A stretch of 37,453 nt of DNA, taken from the NCBI RefSeq assembly GCF_001612685.1, contig NZ_BDAY01000076.1, positions 1 to 37,453 of the forward strand, in the 5' to 3' direction. The notes under the pieces are model-generated. The model was not told the origin of the DNA. It was given only the letters and a program-made list of their open reading frames with translations, and made no database searches. Of the stretch, positions 15,449 through 25,682 are shown in pieces. Numbering within the stretch: position 1 is the first letter of the stretch; each line of letters begins with the position of its first letter. The translations under genes and the position numbers were made by a program. The stretch comes from Nocardia altamirensis NBRC 108246 (lineage in GTDB: Bacteria > Actinomycetota > Actinomycetes > Mycobacteriales > Mycobacteriaceae).

Positions 15449-16726
15449 GTGACCAAGACCAGCAGCTTCTCCGCCCCGAAGGGGGTGCCGGATTACGTTC
15501 CGCCCGGCTCGGCCGAATTCGTCGCGGTGCGCGACGGCTTGATTCGGGCCGCCAAACTGGCCGGGTACGGGCATATCGAGCTGCCGGTCTTCGAGGACAC
15601 CGGGCTGTTCGCGCGCGGCGTCGGCGAGTCCACCGACGTGGTCAGCAAGGAGATGTACACCTTCCCCGATCGCGGCGACCGCAGCGTGACGCTGCGCCCC
15701 GAGGGGACCGCAGGTGTGATGCGGGCCGTCATCGAGCACGGGCTCGATCGCGGGCAGCTTCCGGTGAAGCTGGTCTACAACGGGCCGTTCTTCCGGTACG
15801 AGCGGCCGCAGGCCGGGCGGTATCGACAGTTGCAGCAGGTCGGCATCGAGGCGATCGGCATCGACGATCCCGCGCTCGACGCCGAGGTGATCTCGATCGC
15901 CGACGCCGGGTACCGCAGCCTCGGGCTCGAAGGTTTCCGGCTGGAGGTCACCTCACTCGGTGACGACACCTGTCGCCCGCAATATCGGGAAATGTTGCAG
16001 GAGTTCCTGTTCGGGCTGCCGCTCGACGAGGAAACCAAGCGGCGTGCCGAGCTCAACCCGCTGCGCGTGCTCGACGACAAGCGGCCAGAGGTGCGCGCGA
16101 TGACCGCCGACGCGCCGCTGATGATCGATCACCTGTCCGAATCCGCCAAGACCCACTTCGAGCAGGTGCTCGGACACCTCGACGCGCTCGGCGTCCCGTA
16201 CGTGGTGAACCCGAGGATGGTGCGCGGCCTCGACTACTACACGAAGACCACCTTCGAATTCGTGCACGACGGTCTCGGCGCCCAGTCCGGCATCGGCGGC
16301 GGCGGTCGCTACGACGGCCTGATGGCGCAGCTCGGTGGACAACCGTTGTCCGGCATCGGATTCGGGCTCGGCGTCGACCGCACCATGCTGGCGCTGGAAG
16401 CCGAGGGCAAGTCCGCGGGTGACCCCGCGCGCTGCGAGGTCTTCGGTGTGCCGCTCGGCGAAACGTCCCAGCAACGCCTGGTGGTCCTCGCGGGCCTGCT
16501 GCGCGCGGCAGGCATCAGCGTCGACCTCGCCTACGGCGGCCGCGGCGTCAAGGGTGCTATGAAAGCCGCCGACCGTTCCGGCGCCAAGTTCACCCTGGTC
16601 CTCGGCGACCGCGACCTCACCGAGAACACCATCGGCCTGAAAGACATGGCAACCGGCGACCAACGTCAGATCCCCCTCGACGACGTGATCACCACCCTCC
16701 GGGAAGCACTCGACGTCTCCTCGTAG
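15449..16726 (+). CDS. hisS: Histidyl-tRNA synthetase
   Basis: Class II aminoacyl-tRNA synthetase of 425 aa, attaching histidine to tRNA-His. Visible motifs are motif 2 (YNGPFFRYERPQAGRYRQ), the His-specific HisA region (MVRGLDYYTKTTFEF) and the Gly-rich motif 3 (GIGGGGRYDGL through GIGFGLGVDR). The anticodon-binding domain occupies the last 95 residues. The start is GTG 15449 (protein MTKTSSFSAPKGVPDYVPPG); the frame stays open upstream, but the family begins with this Ser/Ala-Pro-Lys-Gly-x-x-Asp segment. Length is normal. Confidence 0.96.
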   Translation: MTKTSSFSAPKGVPDYVPPGSAEFVAVRDGLIRAAKLAGYGHIELPVFEDTGLFARGVGESTDVVSKEMYTFPDRGDRSVTLRPEGTAGVMRAVIEHGLDRGQLPVKLVYNGPFFRYERPQAGRYRQLQQVGIEAIGIDDPALDAEVISIADAGYRSLGLEGFRLEVTSLGDDTCRPQYREMLQEFLFGLPLDEETKRRAELNPLRVLDDKRPEVRAMTADAPLMIDHLSESAKTHFEQVLGHLDALGVPYVVNPRMVRGLDYYTKTTFEFVHDGLGAQSGIGGGGRYDGLMAQLGGQPLSGIGFGLGVDRTMLALEAEGKSAGDPARCEVFGVPLGETSQQRLVVLAGLLRAAGISVDLAYGGRGVKGAMKAADRSGAKFTLVLGDRDLTENTIGLKDMATGDQRQIPLDDVITTLREALDVSS

Positions 16727-16727
16727 A

Positions 16728-16761
16728 CAGGCCCGGCGGCCCGCACCCTGACTCGGGCCTG
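16728..16761 (+). terminator. Possible terminator of hisS
   Basis: CAGGCCCG (16728-16735) pairs with CGGGCCTG (16754-16761) right after the hisS stop codon, with an 18-nt GC-rich loop. It is followed by CCAGCGCCGTCTTGG, without a clear T run, so support is moderate. Confidence 0.45.
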
Positions 16762-16832
16762 CCAGCGCCGTCTTGGTCTCAACGAAGTTGGCCGTCGCTG
16801 ATCGACGTTGGTCTCATGCACTCGACGTCGGT

Positions 16833-16992
16833 TGACCGCGATGGCGGCTGACCGTGATGGCGGCTGACCGTGATGGCGGCTGACCGTGATGGCGGCTGAC
16901 CGTGATGGCGGCTGACCGTGATGGCGGCCGATCATGACGGGGGCCGATCACGATGGCGGCTGACCGCGACGGCGGCCGATCAGCACGGCGGC
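16833..16992. repeat. 16-bp minisatellite, ten units
   Basis: Ten head-to-tail units of consensus TGACCGTGATGGCGGC occupy exactly 160 bp. Units 2-6 (16849-16928) are identical; the outer ones have diverged (for example CGATCACGATGGCGGC). Sixteen is not a multiple of three, so the open frames crossing it are unlikely to be genes. Copy number should vary between strains. Confidence 0.92.
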
Positions 16993-17253
16993 CGTTGAGG
17001 TCGGCGGTTGGCGAGCCGAACGTGGCGGAGCGCTACTCGAGGGCAGGCATGGTCACGGCGCGCGTCGTCGGCTGGAGGAGTGGGGTGGCGGCCTCATTGA
17101 TGTTCGCCGCGGCATATCTCATTCGTTGCTGCTCGACGGGCGGGTGAGGCGGCGGTGTGTTGTTGGAGACGGAAAGGTACACCGCGGTGCTGGTGGTGGG
17201 GGTAACGTTCTGCGCGCACGAGGTGGCGCGGGGTTGCGGAGAGGGTTGAGCCA

Positions 17254-17898
17254 GTGCAGGCGAATTCTGGTGGGCAGCAGACGGATCCCGTTGGACTCGA
17301 TCTCGTGGCACCCGAGATGTACGCGCCGATGTTGCGGCGGTTGGCGTTGGCCGCCGCGGGCGTCGGGATCGGGTCGGCGCTGTTGACGGCGACCGTGGCG
17401 AGCTGGCCGATCGCGGTGCTCGTCGGGGTGGTGGTCGGTGCGCCGACCGTCGGCTATGCGGTCGCGTTGCGGCGACGGCGAATGTGGTTGTCGGGCACCA
17501 TCATTCATGCGCGCCGGGTGTTCGGCGAGCGGCAGGTGGAGATCGCCGCGGCCACCGGCGTCGAGGTGCTGATCTTCCCGGCCCGGCTCAGCCGGATCGT
17601 GCTCCGGGTCACCGCGGGCGAGATCTCCCAGGTCGTCCCGCTGGCCATGTACACCGACGCGGGCAGCGGCCGCGAAATGCACCTGCTCGGCCTGCGGCGC
17701 CTGGCCGACGCCCTCGCCGCCAGCCAACTCGCCGCCGCCGTCGCGGTCTCGGCCATGCTGGTCCAGCAGTTGCGCGCCGAAGCCCGCGACGCAGGCCTGG
17801 CCGAACGCCCCCTCTACCGTGCCGTCCAAATGGCCCGCACCAAGGACTACGTCTCCCCGATCGTCCTCACCGACCGCGAAGTCGCCGCCCTCGGCTGA
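17254..17898 (+). CDS. Two-helix membrane protein, unknown function
   Basis: Protein of 214 aa. Hydrophobic segments at about residues 28-48 and 51-70 form a probable helical hairpin. A soluble domain of about 140 residues follows, beginning with RRRRMW and therefore probably cytoplasmic. It is Ala/Arg-rich with no recognised motif. The frame opens with GTG 17254; no strong ribosome binding site is visible. I do not recognise the family. It is alone between the minisatellite and hairpin copy D. Confidence 0.72.
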   Translation: MQANSGGQQTDPVGLDLVAPEMYAPMLRRLALAAAGVGIGSALLTATVASWPIAVLVGVVVGAPTVGYAVALRRRRMWLSGTIIHARRVFGERQVEIAAATGVEVLIFPARLSRIVLRVTAGEISQVVPLAMYTDAGSGREMHLLGLRRLADALAASQLAAAVAVSAMLVQQLRAEARDAGLAERPLYRAVQMARTKDYVSPIVLTDREVAALG

Positions 17899-18272
17899 CC
17901 ACATAGGCCACCTGCGACGGCGCACCCACCGACCTCCGGCGTGGTCTGGGATATGTCGCGCTGCGAGGTCTCGCTCAGGATGGAAACAGGCCGAGAGGGT
18001 ACTGGTGCAGGTGGCTTCCCGCGCGATGCCTACACCAGTACCCCGTGATCAGCCGACCAACTCCAGAAGGGGTGGTTCGGCCGGGGAGTCCGGCTCACGA
18101 GTGGTACATGGCTGCGGCAAAGTGCGAGAAGACCTCTCCGTGGTGTGCCACTCGTTGGCTGGATCTGCGAGGTGCGGGGGTGTTCACTGTCGCGTTGCTC
18201 ACCGCGGGGATTCGGGCGCGATGGGAGTCGATAGGGTTGGGGCGGGAGTCCGTCTACTGCAAGGAGTTAGTC
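17899..18272. promoter_or_regulatory. Upstream region of malate dehydrogenase, carrying hairpin copy D
   Basis: This 374-bp gene-free interval contains hairpin copy D (17996-18064), followed by CCAGAAGGGGTG, also seen next to the other repeat modules. Immediately before the mdh start is AAGGAG (18261-18266). The mdh promoter must lie between, so the hairpin is either upstream of it or part of a long leader. No -10/-35 pair is convincing. Confidence 0.45.
17996..18064 (+). repeat. Hairpin repeat element, copy D
   Basis: Left arm 17996-18011 (AGGGTACTGGTGCAGG) pairs with right arm 18029-18044 (CCTACACCAGTACCCC) across a 17-nt loop (TGGCTTCCCGCGCGATG). The tail 18045-18064 is GTGATCAGCCGACCAACTCC. 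Fourteen of 16 positions pair. It is a lone copy in an ordinary intergenic region, which shows the element is dispersed and not confined to the repeat clusters. Confidence 0.85.
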
Positions 18273-19283
18273 GTGAGTACCGCTGCTCGGACCGCGCCTG
18301 TGACCGTTGCCGTGACCGGTGGGGCGGGGCAAATCGCTTATGGCCTGCTGTTCCGGATCGCGTCGGGGGCGATGCTCGGTCCGGAGACGCCGGTGCGGCT
18401 GCGGCTGTTGGAGATCCCGGCCGCGGTCGCCTCGCTGGAGGGGGTGGCGATGGAGTTGGAGGACGGCGCGTTTCCGCTGCTGGAGTCCATCGACATCAGT
18501 GACGATCCGTGGCAAGGGTTTTCGGGTGCGAACGTCGCGGTGCTGGTGGGCGCGCGACCGCGGACGGCAGGGATGGAGCGGTCGGATCTGTTGGCCGCCA
18601 ACGGGACGATCTTCACCGCGCAGGGCGCCGCGATCAACGCCAGTGCCGCCGACGACGTGAAGGTGCTCGTGGTTGGTAACCCGGCCAACACCAACGCGTT
18701 CATCGCGATGAGCAACGCCCCCGACGTGCCTGCGGCGCGTTTCACCGCGATGACGCGCCTTGATCACAATCGCGCGATCGCGCAGCTGGCCAAGAAGACC
18801 GGCGCGCCCGCCGCCGACATTGCCCGCGTCGCCGTCTGGGGCAACCATTCCGCGACCCAGTTCCCAGACATCGCGCACGCCACTATCGACGGACGTCCGG
18901 CCCTCGATCTGATCGACGACCCCGCCTGGGTCACCGACGTTTTCATTCCGACCGTGCAGCAGCGCGGCACCGCCATCATCCAGGCGCGCGGCGCGTCCTC
19001 GGCGGCCAGCGCCGCGAGCGCCGCCCTCGACCACATCCACGACTGGTTCCGCGGCACCGCACCTGGCGAATGGGTCTCCATGGCGGTCCCCTCCGACGGC
19101 TCCTATGGCGTTCCCGAGGGCCTGATCAGCTCATTCCCCGTCACCTGCGCCGACGGCACCTACACGATCGTCCCCGACCTGGACATCGACGCCGCCGCCC
19201 GCACCCGAATCGACACCAGCGTCGCCGAACTCACCCAGGAACGCGATGCCGTCGTCGACCTCGGCTTCGCCAAGCGTTCCTGA
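18273..19283 (+). CDS. mdh: Malate dehydrogenase, NAD-dependent
   Basis: Malate dehydrogenase of 336 aa, interconverting malate and oxaloacetate in the TCA cycle. It has the NAD-binding loop TGGAGQIAYGL (residues 15-25), substrate arginines in the mobile loop (GARPRTAGMERSD) and Arg162, and the Asp164/His192 relay (TRLDHNRA; WGNHSATQFPD). This is the cytosolic-type enzyme common in actinobacteria, of normal length. The start is GTG 18273, with AAGGAG 6 nt upstream. The frame remains open into the upstream hairpin element, but that extension is not homologous to the family. It converges with korB across 59 bp. Confidence 0.96.
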   Translation: MSTAARTAPVTVAVTGGAGQIAYGLLFRIASGAMLGPETPVRLRLLEIPAAVASLEGVAMELEDGAFPLLESIDISDDPWQGFSGANVAVLVGARPRTAGMERSDLLAANGTIFTAQGAAINASAADDVKVLVVGNPANTNAFIAMSNAPDVPAARFTAMTRLDHNRAIAQLAKKTGAPAADIARVAVWGNHSATQFPDIAHATIDGRPALDLIDDPAWVTDVFIPTVQQRGTAIIQARGASSAASAASAALDHIHDWFRGTAPGEWVSMAVPSDGSYGVPEGLISSFPVTCADGTYTIVPDLDIDAAARTRIDTSVAELTQERDAVVDLGFAKRS

Positions 19284-19342
19284 TCCGCCTCAGCCGCACA
19301 CCTTTTGGCACACGCACGGGTGTCGACTCGGCGTGCGCGGCC

Positions 19343-20418
19343 CTAACTGACCGTCCAGGTTTCCGGGCCGTTCAGCAGGTTCTGCAGCGAGTTCTCCTCG
19401 AGCGGCTTGCGTTCGCGAGCGGTGGTCATCTGGGTGCGGACACCGTCGTCGTAGGTGGGGCGGGCAACACTGCGGAAGATGCCGGTGACGACGTGGTCCA
19501 GGGACTGGTCGGAGAGGCGAGAGAGCGCGTAGGCGTACTCGGGGTTGTCGGCGTAGGCGTCGTGCACCACGATGTCGGACTCCGCCACGGTGTCGGCGCG
19601 CACCACGGCCAAGCCGAAACCGCTTTGCACGACCGCGAATTCATTGTCGGCGCCGAACCGGATGGGCTGGCCGTGATGCAGCGGGACCAGATGGTCGGCG
19701 GCGTTGTCGCGCCGCAGCGCGTCGAAGGAACCGTCGTTGAAGATCGGGCAGTCCTGCAGGATTTCGACGAACGAGGTGCCGCGGTGCTCGGCGGCGGCGC
19801 GTAGCACCTCGGTCAGCCCGGCCCGGTCGGAGTCCAAAGCGCGTGCGGCGAAGGTGGCTTCGGCGCCGAGCGCGATCGACAGTGTGTTGAACGGGTGGTC
19901 CACCGAGCCCATCGGGGTCGACTTGGTGATCTTGCCCTGCTCCGAGGTCGGCGAGTACTGGCCCTTGGTGAGGCCGTAGATCCGGTTGTTGAACAACAGG
20001 ATCGTCATGTTCACGTTGCGGCGCAGCGCGTGGATGAGATGGTTGCCGCCGATGGACAGCGCGTCACCGTCGCCGGTCACCACCCACACGGACAGGTCAG
20101 GCCGCGTCACCGCGAGACCCGTGGCGATGGCGGGCGCGCGCCCGTGAATCGAGTGGATGCCGTAGGCCTCCAGGTAGTACGGGAACCGGCTGGAGCAGCC
20201 GATCCCGGACACGAACATCAGGTTCTCCCTGCGTAATCCGAGCTCGGCGAGGAAGCCGCGCACGGTGGCGAGGATGACGTAATCACCGCACCCGGGGCAC
20301 CAGCGCACCTCCTGGTCGGAGGTGAAGTCTTTCGCCTTCTGTGGACCGTCGGCCGCGGGGACCCCCGACAGCCCGGTCAGGCCGAGATCTGTGCCGACAA
20401 GCGAGGTTTCCATGATGG

Positions 20419-20422
<4 letters not shown>
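19343..20422 (-). CDS. korB: 2-oxoglutarate:ferredoxin oxidoreductase, beta subunit
   Basis: Thiamine diphosphate- and iron-sulfur-containing beta subunit, 359 aa. Cys42 and Cys45 (RWCPGCGDY), Cys76 (GIGCSS) and a later Cys in EILQDCPIF are the probable cluster ligands. GDGDALSIGG with the downstream Asn residues is the ThDP-Mg motif. With KorA it oxidatively decarboxylates 2-oxoglutarate to succinyl-CoA, reducing ferredoxin and replacing the NAD-linked dehydrogenase. ATG 20422 overlaps the korA stop (ATGA, 20419-20422); a second in-frame ATG at 20413 is possible. The wording 2-oxoglutarate rather than another 2-oxoacid rests on the actinobacterial KorAB pattern. Confidence 0.93.
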
Positions 20423-22368
<1,946 letters not shown>

Positions 22369-22479
22369 GTGCCTGCTTCACTTCCTCGTCGATGAGAGGG
22401 TGCCATCGCCAAACTACTCCGCACCACGCGGTGCGTCCGCCCGATATGTGCGGTTCCACAAGAACTGCCGGTTCAGGCG

Positions 22480-23496
22480 TCAGGCGAACAATGCCAGCTG
22501 CGGGTCGGCGGCGTGCGGACTTTCCGGTTGTGTCTCCGGTTCGGCCGGTTTTTCCGGTGTCAGGCCGTGCCGTTCGAGCAGCGGATCGAGGCGGCCGCGT
22601 AGCCAGGTCGAATACTCGGGCGGCACGTACGCGCCGCGGCCGTAGAGCTGGCGATAGCGCCGGAGCAGCGCGGGATGGTGCTCGCCGAGCCAGTTCAGGA
22701 ACCAGCCCCTGGTGCTGCCGCGCAGATGCATCGGAAACGCGACCGCCGAGTGCGCCCCGGCCTCGGCGATCGCGCCGAACAGCCCGTCCAGGTGCGCCTT
22801 GCCGTCGGTGAGATAGGGAATGACCGGCGCCACCAGCACATTCACCTCGAACCCCGCGTCCGACAGCGCACGGACGAGCTCCAGCCTCGCCTTCGGCGAC
22901 GGTGTGCCCGGCTCGAGACTGCGATGCAAATCGAGGTCGAAGATGGCGATCGACACCGCGAGACTCACCTTCACCTCGCGCGCGGCCAGGGTCAGCAGCG
23001 GCAGATCCCGGCGCAGCAGCGTGCCCTTGGTGAGGATGGAGAACGGCGTTCCCGAATCGGTGAGCGCGCGAATGATGCCCGGCATCAACCGGTATCGCCC
23101 CTCGGCCCGCTGATACGGATCGGTGTTGGTGCCGAGCGCGACCGGTTCGCGATGCCAGGACCGCCTGCCCAGCTCCTTGCGCAGCACCGCGGCGATATTC
23201 GTCTTCACCACGATCTGCGAATCGAAATCGCGGCCCGCGTCCAGATCCAGATACTCGTGCGTCGGCCTGGCGAAGCAATACCGGCAGGCGTGCGAACAAC
23301 CGCGCATCGGATTGATCGTCCACTGGAACGACATCGCCGAATTCTCCGGCAGCTTGTTCAGCGCGCTCTTGCACAGCACCTCGTGAAAGGTGATGCCCTC
23401 GAATTCCGGTGTCTGCACGGTGCGCGTCAACCCGGCCCGGGTCAGCCCGGGCAGGGCGCCGTCGTCGGCATCCAGGGTTTGGTTTTGCCACCGCAC
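22480..23496 (-). CDS. Radical SAM protein, Rv2578c type
   Basis: Radical S-adenosylmethionine protein of 338 aa. The [4Fe-4S] triad is Cys67-x3-Cys71-x2-Cys74 (GCSHACRYCFARPTHEYLD), followed by the family's LGTNTDPYQRAEG and SILTKGTLLRRDLPLL segments. It is strikingly close to M. tuberculosis Rv2578c as I remember it, also near hisS. The substrate is unknown; this SPL-like branch is often loosely annotated as DNA-repair-like. Start: GTG 23496 gives MRWQNQ, matching the family N-terminus, but GGAGGG abuts the codon, so initiation may be unusual or the mRNA leaderless. A longer upstream frame overlaps the divergent gene and is rejected. Confidence 0.9.
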   Translation of the reverse strand: MRWQNQTLDADDGALPGLTRAGLTRTVQTPEFEGITFHEVLCKSALNKLPENSAMSFQWTINPMRGCSHACRYCFARPTHEYLDLDAGRDFDSQIVVKTNIAAVLRKELGRRSWHREPVALGTNTDPYQRAEGRYRLMPGIIRALTDSGTPFSILTKGTLLRRDLPLLTLAAREVKVSLAVSIAIFDLDLHRSLEPGTPSPKARLELVRALSDAGFEVNVLVAPVIPYLTDGKAHLDGLFGAIAEAGAHSAVAFPMHLRGSTRGWFLNWLGEHHPALLRRYRQLYGRGAYVPPEYSTWLRGRLDPLLERHGLTPEKPAEPETQPESPHAADPQLALFA

Positions 23497-23599
23497 CCCT
23501 CCAGTCGAACATGTGTTCCCATAAGGGCGCAAGTGGTGCTCGCGGTCCGGTCTTCGCCCCAACCTGCGGAGTTCGCCGAAAAAGCCGGTGTGACCGGCA

Positions 23600-23605
23600 T
23601 ATTCT
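23600..23605 (+). promoter_or_regulatory. Candidate -10 hexamer for a leaderless transcript
   Basis: TATTCT at 23600-23605 fits the actinobacterial TANNNT -10 pattern. Seven nucleotides further lies position 23612, the A of the second ATG of the Gly-rich gene. The same string, TATTCTCG, sits before the SDR gene behind the KstR site. No -35 element is clear. Confidence 0.35.
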
Positions 23606-23608
23606 CGG

Positions 23609-24412
23609 ATGATGGCCGACGAGAACGACGATGACCTCACACCGAAAACCGAAGCGGCGGAAGAGGGTGACGAGGAAGACATCGATGGCGTCACGGTCGT
23701 CGAGGAATTCAGCTCGGGGAGCGGGGGAAGCGGCGGGGGATTCAGTGGCGGTGGGAGCGGCGGCGGCGATTCCGGCGGTGGTTCGACGGGCGGCGATTCG
23801 GGTGGTGGCGGTGGCGGAGCCATCGGTGTGGTCGTCGACGCGGGCGGCGAGGTCGTCGGCACGGTGACGGTGAATCCGGAGACAGGCACCGCCGAGACAT
23901 CCGGGACCGACGTGACTGTCGTCGAGGAGACGTCGAATCCGCCACCGTCGGGTGGGTCCTCGTCCGGCGACGCGCCCGCCGAGGAGGCGCCTGCACCCGC
24001 GCCGTCGGGCGGTGCGCCCGCGCCGACGCCGGCCTCGGCGATGCCGAGGTTCAGTCCGACGGCGTTCGTCTTCCGTGATCTCGGGGCCAATAGTCAACAG
24101 ACGCAATGCGTTCCGATCGCCTTCGGTTTCCTGCAGAACGGCGTGCCGGTGATCACCCCGATTTCGGTGCCGACGCGCATCTCCGCGCCCAAACAGTTGG
24201 CCAACGGGACCGTCATCTCCAAGGAATTCGCCGCGGTGCTCAGCGCCGCAGCGGCGACCGAGGCGGCGCTGGTGGTGCAGGAACAGGTCGAGCTGGGACT
24301 CATCGACGTCAACGAGGCGCCGCTGGCGTTCCGCAAGGAGCTCAACGATGTGTTTCGGCGCCATCGTCGGAATTTCATTGCGAACCAGTGCTTCCCGCCC
24401 GGCGCCCCGTGA
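23609..24412 (+). CDS. Gly-rich low-complexity hypothetical protein, 267 aa
   Basis: I do not recognise this protein. Residues 1-35 are strongly acidic, about 36-72 are almost pure Gly/Ser, about 73-110 form a beta-rich segment (GVVVDAGGEVVGTVTV), about 110-145 are Pro/Ala-rich, and 146-267 form a folded-looking domain with two Cys and a basic end (FRRHRRNFIANQCF). No signal peptide or membrane helix is seen, so it may be cytoplasmic or exported by a non-classical route. Two adjacent ATGs (23609, 23612) can start it, without a Shine-Dalgarno. It is divergent from the radical SAM gene (112 bp) and converges with the SDR gene across 10 bp. Confidence 0.78.
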   Translation: MMADENDDDLTPKTEAAEEGDEEDIDGVTVVEEFSSGSGGSGGGFSGGGSGGGDSGGGSTGGDSGGGGGGAIGVVVDAGGEVVGTVTVNPETGTAETSGTDVTVVEETSNPPPSGGSSSGDAPAEEAPAPAPSGGAPAPTPASAMPRFSPTAFVFRDLGANSQQTQCVPIAFGFLQNGVPVITPISVPTRISAPKQLANGTVISKEFAAVLSAAAATEAALVVQEQVELGLIDVNEAPLAFRKELNDVFRRHRRNFIANQCFPPGAP

Positions 24413-24422
24413 GGTCGGTGGG

Positions 24423-25427
24423 TCAAGCAATCTGTCGAGTGTCCGGCGGGGTCATAGCGGTCGGGTCGGCGAAGAAGGCAACCAGGTCGCGGACGGTGTC
24501 GTCGGTGGGGCGCGGGCAGTAGCCGAGTTCGCTTTCGGCCTTGGCGTGATCGACGAGCGGGGCCGAAATCAGGGCGCCCAGTGCGGCTTTCGAGACGATA
24601 TCGGAATTGAAGAGCTTGCCGATCGGGGCGAGCACCGGGATCGCGCCCGCGACGAGCTTGGGGGAGATGGCGAACTTCGGGCCCCTCTTGCCGCCGTGGC
24701 CCGCGGCCAGGCGACACAGGTCGAGCATCGAGATCATCTCGCCGCCGAGCAGGTAGTTCTCGCCGGTGCGGCCGTGCTCGCCTGCCAGGATCAGTCCTTC
24801 GGCGACGTCGCGCACGTCGACGAGGTCGAAGCCGCCGCCGATCATCGCCGGAATGCGGCCGTTGGCAGCGTCTTTGAGGGTGCGGTTGATGCGGGAGAGT
24901 GGCTTGCTGTAGTCGAGTGGGCCGAACACGCCGGTCGGGTTGCAGAGCACGGCGTCGAGACCCTTGTCGATCACCGCGCGCAGGGCGATCTCGCCTGCCC
25001 ATTTGGAGCGGTCGTAGACGGGCAGCGTGGTGTCGGTGGAGCGCGGGGCGGTCTCGTCGATTCGTCCGCCGCAGCGGTACTGGTTGAACGCGTGGATCGA
25101 GCTGGCGTGCACCATGCGGCGCGCGCCGACCTCGAGCGCGGCCTCGGCGACCACGCGCACGCCTTCGGTGTTCACCTTCCAGGCGAGGTCGTTCTTCTCC
25201 GCGAGGGTGATCACCGCGACGAGGTGGTAGACGATCTCGGCGCCTGCCAATGTTTCCCGCATCGACGCTTGGTCGAGCACGTTGCCGCTCACCCAGGTGA
25301 CGTTCGGCTCGGTGGCTGCCTGCGGCACCACGCGATCGATGGCGGTGACCTCGTGGCCGCGCGCGACGAGCAGGCGGAGCAGGTTCGTGCCAAGGTAGCC
25401 GGCTGCGCCGGTGACTGCGACCTTCAT
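24423..25427 (-). CDS. NAD(P)-dependent epimerase/dehydratase (extended SDR), KstR-type control
   Basis: Extended short-chain dehydrogenase of 334 aa. The dinucleotide loop is GAAGYLG (residues 7-13), Asp31 ends beta-2 (consistent with NAD preference), Ser109/Ser110 and Tyr138-x3-Lys142 (YDRSK) form the catalytic set, and NPTGVFGP is the family substrate-side segment. An exact KstR operator (25441-25454) lies 13 bp before the ATG, so it is probably induced by sterol catabolites. A 3beta-hydroxysteroid dehydrogenase-like reaction is therefore attractive, but this is inference from regulation; generic nucleotide-sugar epimerase annotation cannot be excluded from sequence alone. It has no visible operon partner. 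Confidence 0.85.
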   Translation of the reverse strand: MKVAVTGAAGYLGTNLLRLLVARGHEVTAIDRVVPQAATEPNVTWVSGNVLDQASMRETLAGAEIVYHLVAVITLAEKNDLAWKVNTEGVRVVAEAALEVGARRMVHASSIHAFNQYRCGGRIDETAPRSTDTTLPVYDRSKWAGEIALRAVIDKGLDAVLCNPTGVFGPLDYSKPLSRINRTLKDAANGRIPAMIGGGFDLVDVRDVAEGLILAGEHGRTGENYLLGGEMISMLDLCRLAAGHGGKRGPKFAISPKLVAGAIPVLAPIGKLFNSDIVSKAALGALISAPLVDHAKAESELGYCPRPTDDTVRDLVAFFADPTAMTPPDTRQIA

Positions 25428-25440
25428 GCCGTCGAGAATA

Positions 25441-25454
25441 TAGAACTTGTTCTA
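25441..25454 (-). promoter_or_regulatory. KstR-type operator
   Basis: TAGAACTTGTTCTA matches the KstR consensus TNNAACNNGTTNNA at every fixed position and is a perfect palindrome apart from its central TT. On the leftward strand it abuts TATATTCTCG, a plausible -10, and ends 13 bp before the start codon of the SDR gene. Bound repressor would thus cover the promoter. KstR is the TetR-family repressor of sterol catabolism in mycobacteria, rhodococci and relatives. Confidence 0.75.
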
Positions 25455-25682
25455 ATTTGCAACGCGTTCCAGTTTGTTTGCCGGGCCGCAACCGCTCGGC
25501 GAGTCGAGATGCTGTTATTCCTGCCGTAGTCCCTGCCAGAACGTCGTCATAGGCTCGAAACTTGCCGGTACCGTCCGCTATATTGAGCCCAACCGAAGCG
25601 GCCATGCCGTTCGGCATGGGCAGATGGTGACGACGAAGAAGTTCACGACACTGATGTGCACGACGATTTGGGGGGCAACTCG

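Larger units (their letters stand above)
16727..17253. other. Gene-free interval after hisS, with minisatellite
   Basis: There is no supported gene between hisS and the membrane protein at 17254. The interval holds the candidate hisS terminator and the 16-bp minisatellite at 16833-16992. The remaining 260 bp up to 17253 contain no recognisable element beyond the presumed promoter of the next gene. Confidence 0.5.

Noticed and set aside
16666..17000. CRISPR-like appearance of regularly spaced repeats after hisS
   Set aside because: The units are contiguous 16-bp repeats without unique spacers, and no cas genes are present. It is a minisatellite.
19284..19342. Shared terminator between mdh and korB
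   Set aside because: The best stem (GCACACGC with GCGTGCGC) is imperfect, 7 of 8 pairs, with no T run, so it was not listed as a feature.
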